From NCBI GenBank assembly GCA_023052935.1, contig CM041293.1, forward strand, positions 169,281,341 to 169,345,340: a stretch of 64,000 bases of DNA, given 5' to 3'. Under the pieces are notes generated by a model. It had not been told where the DNA came from, did not search any database, and saw only the letters and a program-made list of their open reading frames with translations. This DNA comes from Piezodorus guildinii (lineage: Eukaryota; Arthropoda; Insecta; Hemiptera; Pentatomidae). How positions within the stretch are numbered: position 1 is the stretch's first letter; each line of letters begins with the position of its first letter. Of this stretch, positions 35,201 to 47,200 are shown one piece after another. Position numbers and translations under genes: made by a program.

Positions 35201-38200
35201 AACCCCGAAACTTAGACAAAGAAACACTATGTATTAGATTGAGAGGTAAAATAAAGGTGTGAGAAAACGATGTTAAGGAGTGCTTTTTTATTGTGAAACA
35301 TAAAAATTCCACATACACGATACGATATCGGCTTGGCAATCAGCAAGAGGCACAGACATGGGGCACATCAAGAAAAAAACATATAACAAAATGCTGAAAC
35401 TTCTGTTCTTATTACTTCAAGTCGCTCAAAATGAAAACTAATGAAATTGAGCTGAAGCCCAACTTACTGGACTTACTGAAACCCATTTAGACAAAAAATA
35501 AACTTTTTGCTTCCTTTTTCATAAATATTCTAGTTTCATATATTTGGGGGGCTGTAATTCGATTGAAGATATGAAATAAAAAATAAAAAGTGGGACTAAT
35601 CGAAGTGGTTCAGGGTCTGGTGGAATACCTTTAGGACACTTTGAGAGTAGTGAGTATAAAAGTTTTAGTCTTTTATTAAACGTTATCTATCTGTTCTTGA
35701 TATTAGGGATTAGAAATGATGATTAGGCGTTTTTAACTACGTGTTATTTTACGCCTCTGTTCTCGATATGTGGGCCCTATGTCATTCTTCTGTCAAGTCC
35801 AGGAATCTTGGGAGTGGAATTTAGAAATCGGTATTATATACTGAAAGGCAGGTATCATAATGAAGAGTGAAAGTAATATATTGGAATTTTTCTTGGTTAG
35901 GTCGACTTTTTCAAGGTTTGTCAATGATAAAGATGTGTAGGATTAAGATATTTTGTTATGATAGTTATGCTATTCGGATATGTCACTGTCAGAGTTATGT
36001 AGCTAGTTGGGTTGTGTGTATACGAGTATAATACGTAAAGTAGTGAAGCGAAAACCCATCCTGCAAAAATTGATCTAATGTTAGACAGAGGGAGGGAGGG
36101 AGGTTACCTGTAGCAGGGTGGTTAGCATAACAGCCTCTCATGCCAAAGGTCCCGTGTTCAAACCCGCAGGTAGCCCTAGGATTTTTTATTGGGGGTAAAA
36201 AATCCTTAGTTATGCCGTCCTTCGGAGGGGACGTTAAAAGGTGGTCCCGAGCCTGTGCGATTTCAGGTACTCGTAAAAGATCCCTATCCTAATAAAACCT
36301 GCATAGGCAAAATTTAGGACTCCCACTGTAGCATCGTCTGATTAGCCACAGCAGTATAAAGGGACGTTAAATAAATAAACAAATCTAATGTTAGACAATT
36401 ATGTCACTTGACAGACATGGAATACTCTGTCATAAAGAAAAGATTGATGGATCAGATGACAGCTAGGAGAGAATATTGTCTTTAGTTTGAAGAGAAACTC
36501 TTGATTCTTACTTTTTTGACAATAAAATGGTATAATAAAGTTACAAGGTGTAAAAAGAGTCTGCTCTTACCGAAGAAGTTGATGCTTGGGGGTTATTCAA
36601 GTGAGTCTGTTGGGGTTCAGCTTGTGGAACTATCTCTTGCTGCTACAAGTAAATAATTAATTAGTTATTAATTGCAGTTGTCATTAATTATTAATTGATT
36701 AGTTAAAATGTTTCTGATATCTTACCTGATATGCGTAGGAGTGGTCTAGGATTACCACTCTAAGGTCGACCACAGGGTCTTCCACGACTTGTTCCGTATA
36801 CTGCAGAATAGATATACAATTAAAAAAAAAGTTTAAAATATAATATACTTAGTTATTTTTCAGTTAAAACATCATAATTAATTCAATTTGTATTTTATTA
36901 AAATAAGCTTATTCATTTGATTTTTTTTATGTAATATATGCCAAATTTCCAAAAGATCGATGAGCACACTAAAACTATTTCAGTGGTCCCGTCACCTTTT
37001 TCCACTATCCTCCCGGAAGCTCCTTGTATCCTTTCTTATTTGACTATTGTTGTGCGGTATATTGCGGCCTCTCGAGGTTGCCTGAGGGCAGATGGAAACG
37101 AGTCATGAACTGTTTCTTAAGATTTGTCTTCGGTACCTCTAGACAGTCACATATGTCCCATCTCTATGATGAGTCAAATTTGCTATTTCCCTCGATTCGA
37201 AGGCAATATTTCCTTGGTTCCTTTCTCTATCAAGTCATCCGCTCCCATCGCCCCTCTTACATCTATAGTCTCCTGCAATTTAAATCCACAATCCATACTC
37301 AGGAAACCATATCTCGTCTTTCCGTCCTCTATATGCCTTCCCATAGAACCAAAAAATATGAATATTCCTTAGCCCGGTCCACTTTATTCTGGAATACTCT
37401 CCCATCACACATCCGTTATGCCCCTTCCCAATCTTCTTTCGAATCTCTCCTATTTAAACACCTACTTGCTTCCCAATCAGATGCCAACTAATTTCAGTAC
37501 AGCGGCTAAAGTGATGTGAGAAATGTCTACACTTTATAACATAAATGATAGTAAAGTTTATTTTAATTTCTATTTTTAATTATTCTAAATATGATTCTAA
37601 TAATTAGAACTATCTCTTCTCTTTCTTTATATTTTTATTATAATTATATTATAATAAAGTTATTTAAATTATACTAATGTTTTTTGTTTTGTTAGTTCCA
37701 TATTACATTTACATATTATTATATATTTTTTAATTTTTATTTTATATTTTCATTTCTCTCTCTTTTCATCAATTAAAATTATTTTAAATATTTATTATGA
37801 TCATTAATATTATTAGTTGTTTTTTTTATGTGTTTTTTAGCCAGTTGTAATCACTATTTTTTTTTTTTACATGTGTATTATTCTCAAGGGACTTAGTCCA
37901 AGAATAAAGTTCTTTTTTCATTTATTCATTCATAAATACATATTTTCTGAGTTTTCAATTAGTCATAATCAATATATATTTACTAGCCTGAGTATATTTA
38001 CATCTGTCATGCAGTTGATTATAAGTGAATGGCATTAGGTAGAGTTTGATCTTGTACCGAGGTACAGTATGGTGGATAGAATAATTGTCTTTGTAGCACC
38101 TCTTCCTAGCATTATTAATATTTCACATTAATTTCATTAAGTCCCCCATTCAACTTCTTTTCAGCCTTCTAGCGAGGTATGTTGGTAGTGGACCTGTTTT

Positions 38201-41200
38201 ATATTAATGCGTTATGTCCGTTTGAGCTGATGTAAAAACGTTTGTATAGGGCCCGAATCTGATCGATAACTGTTTAAATATAAAGGCATATTAAGTAATG
38301 TTGCTAACGTACCATGGAGAATTAGTTTTAGATTAGCTAATTTTAATTTCAGGCATCCTCGAGTGTCCGTGGCGCAAATGTTCAAATGGGTGTTATCTGT
38401 CTGCTCTTGATGTTTGGGCCCTATGTCATTCTTACGTCAAAATTCAAGCAGTGTAATTCTGTGGAATTTATTAATTGTAAGATAAACTGGAAGCAAGGTT
38501 TCAGTAATATGTTGGGATTCTTGAGTTTGAGTAGAATTTTCTAATATTTGTACGATTTTTTTTTTGTTTGTTTTACTTTGTACATATGGAATGAATGACT
38601 TCTTTTATCTCTAATACTTATTGCCCAAGATAGTGGCAGATTGTATTACTTCTCAATAAAGCAATATTTAAAAAAAAAAAAAAAAATATTTGTACGAAGT
38701 TTTCTTAGGTGGTTTAAATATGTCTGTGTAGGATATGAGATTTTTTTTAAGTGAGCTATATCGTCTGCGTTCGAATCCCAGTCCCGTTGGGGCTTTTATA
38801 ATGATGTAATTAAACGGGGATTAACTCACAGCCTCTCCCCCGGGTATGTGAGACCCGTCAGCCAAATGATGGCCACTCACAAAATTAGGCGTAGGGAGTG
38901 ATGACCCTACAAATTGCATCGATAACCGCAAGTGTAATCTTCAAGGAGATTACACCGCGAGGCCTAGGGCCTGCGCGGCCTGTCGCGCCACTGAGGAAAA
39001 AAAAAATATCGTCTGCATGGGTTGCTGTCAGATTTTTGGAACTGATTGGCTTATCGCGAGTGTATATTTTAAAAACCAGTGGAGAGATAACTGAACAATA
39101 AGACTCCTGCTAAGGCTAGTCTGAGAGTTGTGATTTCTGAGCCTTGACAGTCACAGAACAATATGTCACGAAGAAAGGACTGAAGAATGAATTAACAGGT
39201 AGGAGAGAATATACATATATAGTTTTTGGTTTGGAGAGAAGCTCCTGATGCCAGTCTCGATCGAGTTCTTGAGCGACATCCATAAATATTGCTGTTGAAT
39301 ACAAGTTCCGCTGTGATGTTATCAATCAATGCATACAGTTGAAATGATAAAATATTGTTGTGGATGTAATTAAGTTGACCGTTGAGAATTACTGGAAGGA
39401 ATTAGTACGGGTGGCGGTCATTAAGTGAAACAACTAAATAGTTTCAACTATTTATTGTTTGCCAACGTTTCAACCCCCTTTGTGGGTCATCATCAGGGTG
39501 CATGATGGGTGAGTTTCCATTGAGTTTGAGTTTCCATTCACTCATCATGCCCCTGATGATGACCCACAAAGGGGGTCGAAACGTTGGCAAACAATAAATA
39601 GTTGAAACTATTTAGTTGTTTCATTTAATGACCGCCACCCGGACTAATTCCTTCCGATAAAATATTGTGTTTGGAATCCAAATTAAAGATCGGTTGTGTC
39701 AACAGTTGTTTTGTAGAGTATTCACTTAAAAACGTTAGAACAAGTCGGGAGCAGATCTATGTGATAGAGGGTTTTTTAGTTTAGTTTGTGGATTATTGGT
39801 ATATATGAATATTTCTAATTTAAATTAAATTTGGTTGTTCTGAAAATGGCGTTTTAGTTATTTTTTGGAGCACTTGAGCATTTAGTCATAGTCAAAGGCT
39901 TTCTGTTTACGGACCTGTCTGATTCGTTGTTGCCACATGTATAACATATCTAATATGTTGAGTACGTGAATTTAGTGTTTAGATTTAATGAAGTCACTAT
40001 GTAGTGTAAATACAGCGGAAAGATAATTTGCCAATAGCAAAGAAATGTTAGTGTCTAACACGGCCCATCCTCATAACGTAATTGCTGATGCATCACGATG
40101 TACAAGTTTTATACACCATAAAATCACACCGTCTTCAAAAACTTCCACCGTCAACAGAGAAGTTTTTAATTTAGTTATCTTAGTTTTTGCATTTAAAAAA
40201 TTTGAATCTACCGTTTTAGCTCATTGTTCAGTGTGTTATAAGTACGTTTGTCAGAAAATCTCTTATTTGCTGAGAATAGCTTGAAAGTTTCTCAATTTTT
40301 CTAAGCCTTTGTACAAAGGAATACAAAACATCCAGTTTTATACTGTTTGTTAAATGAACAACAGATTTATCGACGTCTTCTTCTGCCTTAAGTCAAAGAC
40401 ATAGGGATAGAAAGCGCTGGTTTTGAACGATTGCTATATTCGTCCCAAACAATGCTTACGGTTCTATAGAATTCATCCAACAGAACTAAAATAAGAAGAG
40501 AATGATAGAACAATGATTGGAGCCCGTAGTTAAACATTGAGGTATAGTATTTAAGCCCCTTGATAACGAAAAAGTCAAGAAAAACCTGAATTCTGTCTCG
40601 AGGTTGCCCAGAAAGCTGGTGAGATAATTTCGTTTCATACTATCTATCAAATTATTATTATTATTTTATACCAGAACAAAAACTTTGTATTTAAGCGGTC
40701 AATCTGTAGCATAGTGGTGGCATCGTTCAAACCCGCAGGTGACCTTTGGATTTTTTAATAAGAGTAATAAAAATCCTTAGTTATACTTTCCTTCCAAGGT
40801 TGTCCTAAGCCTGTAAAATTCCTTAAAGATAGATCCCTATCCCAATTAAAACTGAATAGGCAAAATGTACGACTCCCACTGTAGCATCGACCAACCAGCC
40901 TCAGTATAAATCAATATAATAAATCATAATCAACGTTAAATAAATAAACAAACACACTTTGTATTTAATAGTCTGGATTAATTAAATTGAATTTTTTTAA
41001 ATCTCAAAAATCCAAGACTGAATAAAGATATGAAAATTTTGTGACTATTTATTTAAAATAATATGATCAATTATTCAACTTGAATATTATTATCTCATTT
41101 ATACCAAAATATACGAAGACGGTTTAAGCTTACCAGGATTATCTCAGGATCTTCTTCCTCTACTTCTTCAGGCTGTGGTTGTTCTTCAGCTGGTTCCAGA

Positions 41201-44200
41201 GGAGGAGCCTATAGTGGAAATTACAACGAATGAAATTTGGTGAATTATGATTTGAATCTAATGATTAGATATATTTTCGATAACAGTTGTAAATAGAATA
41301 ATAATATATATATTTTTATTGATATTTACAACTGTATTGTACAACACATCTAGTAAATAGGATAAAAGAAAAAAAGTCCATTGGAGGCACTCTAAAAATA
41401 TTCTAAACTAGAAGGTCTCGAGGCCATCTTCTTTTCAAACGCCTCGGAGGATTATCAGAAATTGAAATGGAAGAAAGGTTTGAAACTAGAGGATCAGATT
41501 GGGAATGGAGTTTGTTATGAAAAGAATAATATTTAGTTCTGGCCAAATCAGCAACATACGGAACAATAAGGTATTTATGGATCAGTTTATTAGTTACAAA
41601 GTAAGGAGCATTGAGGATTTTACGAAGGATTTTGGGTTGTAGCAATTGGATACGGGAAGAGTTCGATGGCTTTGTAGAGCCCCACAGCTCTACTTCATAT
41701 GTCCATATCGGTCTTATGATAGTCATATAAATGATCTTTGTAGTTCCCCCTACCGCTATGAAGTGGGTACCCGAAAATGGGGAAAAGCCTTGAGGCCGAG
41801 CGTGATCTCGGTCTAATCACCTCATTGCACGGCGGCACAGTGGGGCGACCCTATGCATTCGGTGGACATAAGACTAATATCTGAAATTTTGAATTTACCT
41901 ATTTTTTTTGGTCAAGTTGTTCTTATTAGTTTCTATTATCATTGTCCATCATCAGCTTTGTTTTTAATTAAAAATTTCCACTTAAGATATCTTATTAAAA
42001 AGACGTCCGTGGAAAATGCTCTTTTTCTGAAATATTACAACTATTTTAATGAATCATCTTTATTCCGATAATTTAACTTTATTATCATAATTTAAGTTTA
42101 TGCAGCTTGAACTTTTATAGATTCTTAAAGTTTTTATTAATAAAAAACATTAAAAAAACTTAAAACGTTCATAACGAAAATCGCTAAAAATCGCCCAGAA
42201 AACTACCACCACAGAAATTAAATAGGTTTATAGTTTACTTTCAATTAATAATTACCTGCGGGCTCATGCCGGTTTACGAGAAAAAAAAATTAGCTTCTGC
42301 TTTTTTTCAAAGATTGTCGCTATAAATTTCATTTTATTTGTTTTAAATGTTTGTTTATATTTTATGAACATATAATCATCTGATGCTCTAAATGTGTCAA
42401 TAATTTTTTTTTTTTTAATATTTTACTGAACCAACTACAAATGATAATTAATTTTTTTTGTAATACATAATTATGTACAAACATAATCAGTAAAAGTAAC
42501 TAATTATAATATTTTGAATAAAAATTTGTATGGATTTTGTTCGTGTTTTGTTATTGTCAATTGAATGGTACCTACTCCTCTTATATGGAAAAGGAAGGTT
42601 TTGGTTTGCCCAAAAACTGCTTAATCCTTTATATGGTTGCTTTTATAAAAAAAAAGTGTCCTTAGTAAAAGTTGTGGAAATAGGGCGTGGAATCAATTTA
42701 TGACGTCAAGTCATAGGGTTCCAATTTAAAAAAACAAAACAAAAGAAAAAGTGTTTTTTTAGGACACCCTGTAAATCAAAATTAAAATCTGAATAGAGAA
42801 ACCGATTCATAATTTAAAAAAAAACGGTGAACAGTCTGGTCTATAATACTACAATGTCCAATAATTTGGCGTTTTGCCCCACTGTGGGCCGGTGGCCAAG
42901 AAACAGTATGGGTCTACAATGTTTACATAGTCTACATAAGGATTAATTAAGGTGCTTTTATTCACCAGTTTCAAGCGGGATTTCTTATTTTAATGGTATT
43001 TTTCGGCCTTTGATAGATTCTGGCACCCAGTACTGTTGTACAAACTCCGTAAATTCCTTCCTCCCACATATTTCCTGATTCTTTAATCTTACCTCTCTGA
43101 TAGATCCTTCAAAATAAATCACAATAGTTGCTATTCGAGTCATCATTCAAATCGTCTCTTGATATTCTTGCTTTTTCAGTTGGAATTTTTTCAGTGCAAT
43201 CTTGAAAACATCACCAGACTTCAGGATAACAAAAGCAGTAAATATTGGAGCAAAATACAGTAAGTTTTGTAACAATTTACAGTGTAAAGTGAATGCTGGA
43301 TAACCTCTTCACATCAGCTGATTGCCAGTAGCTCGGCAAGGCCGGGATTGCCTTTCTTTTCTTTAGTTATTGTTTTATTTCCCACATATAGTTATTATCT
43401 TATTATCTTCTTCACATGAAATGCTGTATTTTCACCAAGTGATGTCCTCCAAAGCATCAACTAAAAGATCTAGATCTAGTGGTTTCAATCACGTCTCCCA
43501 TAAAACAAAACCCCCGCCGTGATACAAATAAAAAATTAAATCAGCAAGCAACCCCTTCAGGTACTAATACCGAATCTGAACCACAATCTGGCACATCGTC
43601 ACAAGGGATGACTGACGAATCTCCGTTTTCACCCCAAATCCTTTTCAAATCCTACATAATGAAAAAGAAAACATGGAATCTGCTCCTACACCTAGTGAAC
43701 CACGGCCTCCACCGATATTTGTCAAAAATATTAAAAATTTTCAGTTGTTGTGTGCTCAATTGAATAAAATTACCGACTCCACCAGCTACTACTGTATGAG
43801 TAGAATCAATGACACCAAAATTCACCGACCACCACCGAGACGTATAGAAAAATAGTTTACGCCAAGAGAGATCTCTTAGAGTTGTAATGAGAAATCTACA
43901 TTCTTCCTCACCAGTTGAAGCTATCAAAGAAGAACTTATGGAGATGGGTTACAAAGTGCGCCAAGTCACTGTCATAAAAGATAGAGTTCAACTTCCTCTA
44001 TTCTTCGTTGACTTGGAACCATTGTCAGGGGTAGAAAAAATTTATGATCTAAAAAGACTGTACTATACAAGTGTAAAAGTCGAAAAACCTTACACCAAGA
44101 GAGATATTGTTCAGTGTCACAATTGCCAAGCGTATGGCCGAGGCCCTGCCGGAACTACAAAATTTATCTCAATATCCTCAATCCATTCCACAAATACCTC

Positions 44201-47200
44201 TTCCTCAAAACGTAACCAGTCCTAAAAATCCTCATCCACAACAAATCTCTCATATCCCTTCTCCTTCAAATGCCACAGACCTTACCAGTTTGATGACATC
44301 CTTCATTTCCGAAATCAAATCCCTTGTCATACCCCTAATCACAATCCTTACGAATCTTGTATCAAATCTCATTGCTACCTTAAAAAATCCATTAACGACC
44401 TAACCTAATTCCTTATCTATTCTCCTATGGAACGCAAATGGTGTTAGAACTCACACTGACGAACTTACAGCTTTACTGCAAGACAAAAAAGTTAATGTTG
44501 CACTCATTACTGAAACCTCCCAATTCCCCTAACTACTGGCCAACAGATCCTAACCGTAATCCAGACATCCTCGACTTCTTCATCCACAGCGGATTATATT
44601 CCCTGAACTATTGCGTAACTCGCCTTGATGAACTATCCTCTGACCATAGTCCACTGATCCTAAATGTATCCTTAACACCTATTCCTAAACCTGTCCCACC
44701 GTCATTCATCAGAGGCCCTAGACAAAAGACTGACGTAGAACCCACATACAAGAATTAAAAGGATAGAACTCAACCGCAGATTCGGCCGATTATACAAACT
44801 ACTAAACATAAAATCTCATCTTACAGTCGACAACAAATTACTAATATACAAGACAGTACTGAAACCTATATGGACCTACGGACTTGAACTATGGGGGACA
44901 ACTAAACATTCTAACATCAAACGTATCCAATCCTTCCAATCCAAAGTCCTCCGAACAATAGTTAATGCTCCTTATTACGTTACCAACTGTACCCTACACC
45001 ATGACCTTAATATTCCATTTATTTTAGACCTGGTACCATCCAAATTTTCTAAATTCCATCAGAACCTTCTTCATCATCCTAATCCTCTAGCTCAATCGCT
45101 CTCCAGCTCCACCCATCCCTACAATCCTCCTCGAAGATTGAAACGGCAGTGGCCCCGCGACGTTTTGTAAACATTTATTTTGGAGTTCTGACACTGGTCA
45201 GATCCTCCACTGATGTACTGTATGTTTTTGGCTATTCTGCCCGAGCTCGGCCTCCACTGGCTTACACCAGTGAAGCGCTGAGTGAGAGGCGCTGGGATCT
45301 CTTGGATTCGCCTTCTCCCTCTACTTGTGGAGGGAGCAGCCGAGTCTAGGGTCCCTTTAGCAGGTTGTATATAGTTAAGTTTGCTTGGATGATTTTTATG
45401 AAGAAAAATGAAAATGATAAAAGAGGTCCTAAATTTATTAGTTTTAATTTATTGCCGGTCACGAATGGGCCAGCAAACATAATATGATTGGAGGAACAAC
45501 GGGGTATGATAAAACCGCGTGCGACCATTAATAATGAATATTTCCCCCGTAAGACAAAATTCTCTCGAGTACCACATTAAAACTGCATCCACCTGTGGAA
45601 GGCCTCTAATGCTGCGTCCACGGACTTACCAAGCCCCACCAAAAATATTTTATACGCAACGCCTGTAACGTTTCATAAACCCTGCGGTTGTTGGTTTTAC
45701 CCTGGTAGTAAGCGAGGGTAACCTTGTTGCTTGTCCCGGAGCGTTTCCATCGAGTACTTACTTTCGGATGAACGACCATTAGACACCGATTCTTTCGGGG
45801 CCCCTCCCCCTCACCTCCCTCGCTCAAAAGCTGCAATACGTCGCAGCACGGCTTTCCCTCCACAAGGGCATTTATCATTAGGGCTCTTGACAGTTAATCA
45901 TTTATCATTATTTTCTGTATATATTGTATGAATGTGTACTACATCACTATTACTACTGTTCATTATGTAACAAATTGTAATATTTCTCAATAAACAATAA
46001 CAAAAAAAATATATATATATCCTAGTCATCCCTTTTTACACAGACTGCCGGTTTTCCTCAAGGCATATCCTAGGACCCATTCAATACCCAGTATATACAG
46101 CTGATATCCCAACCCATCCTAACACTTTCCTTTCTCCGTATGCTTATGACACCTGCGTGTTATCAATTTATAAAAATCCATTTGTTGCCTCAAATACCCT
46201 GCAAGCCCACATCAAAGACCTAGAAGTATGGTGTCAGAACTGAAAAATAAAAATATATTCTAACAAATCCTATCAAATAACCTTTACCCTCCTTTGTAAA
46301 CCTTTGACTTCCTGCCCTACAGTATCCTTTAATAACACTTAACTAGCTCCTATTGAACAGATCCGATACCTAGGACTGCTTCTTGACAAACGTCTCACAT
46401 TGAATCCCCACTTAAGACTGAAACGACAAGAAGCTTGCACTCTTGCACTGCTTGCACACCTTTCGATTACTCCAAGACTTACTAGACAGACGCTCTACCC
46501 TCCCACATAACTACAAAATACTCATCTACATGTTCATCATAAGACCTATCTGGACTTACGACTGAGCTTTGGGATCACTAAACCGTCAAATTCTTCCCGT
46601 TTTTAATCCTTACAATCCAAAATCGAAAAATCATTAACGCTCCTTGTTTCGATTCCTCGTTACGAATAAGTTGATCCATAAAGATCTTAATATTTCTTAT
46701 GTAGCTGATTTGGTCCCGAACCAGGTTTCAATCCTTTCTTGACAAACTCCATTCGCACTCTAACCCATTAGTTTCAATCCTTTACTCCTCTTCAATTCCG
46801 GATAATCCTCCGAGGCGCCTGAAAAGGAAATGGTCCCGGAACCTTCTAGTTTAGAATATTTTTAGAGTGCTTCCAATGGGAAGCTTCTCTACATGTATAT
46901 CATGTCATTGTATTATATAACACATCACATTTACTTGATGTTTTTTTGTTAATACAGTTGTAAATACCAATAAAATGTTTTTTTGAAAAATGGTATTTTT
47001 CATGCTCAAAATGGAAAAGAGTTTAATTCATTTTCTTCATTCAATGATTTTTTATTTCCGAAAAGGAGAGCAACACAAACGGTTAAATTTGTAGTGTGGC
47101 GATTATGCCGGAAAAAGCACCTTCTAAAATGGTTTGCTCGGTTTAAAACCGAAAATTGTGACTAGAAAAACGCAAAGTTCGGTTCGTTCTTAAACTGTTA

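Larger units (their letters stand above)
38161..40030 (-). pseudogene. Decayed minus-strand LINE D copy carrying three nested insertions
   Basis: On the minus strand, from high to low coordinate: a segment resembling Phe-Gly-Phe near 39670-39690; then NLYSTAIFMDVAQELDRDW (within 39250-39320), the RT block usually read Gly-Ala-Phe-Leu-Asp-Val-Ala-Gln-Ala-Phe-Asp-Arg; then a segment ending Ala-Asp-Asp-Ile near 39006-39020 (catalytic motif); and later C-terminal remnants near 38380-38560. Three younger insertions sit inside: hairpin 39358-39655, SINE 38769-39005 and a LINE A 3' fragment at about 38572-38692. Too many stops to give a product. Confidence 0.6.

Noticed and set aside
42250..42290. 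Possible mini-exon of the minus-strand gene (donor-like ccgcag/gtaatt)
   Set aside because: The only upstream AG gives stops in all three frames.
45149..45931. Host gene in the G/C-richer block at 45.1-45.9 kb
   Set aside because: The first part is LINE A 3' UTR by comparison with 34.5 kb; the rest has short frames on both strands with no domain or splice pattern.
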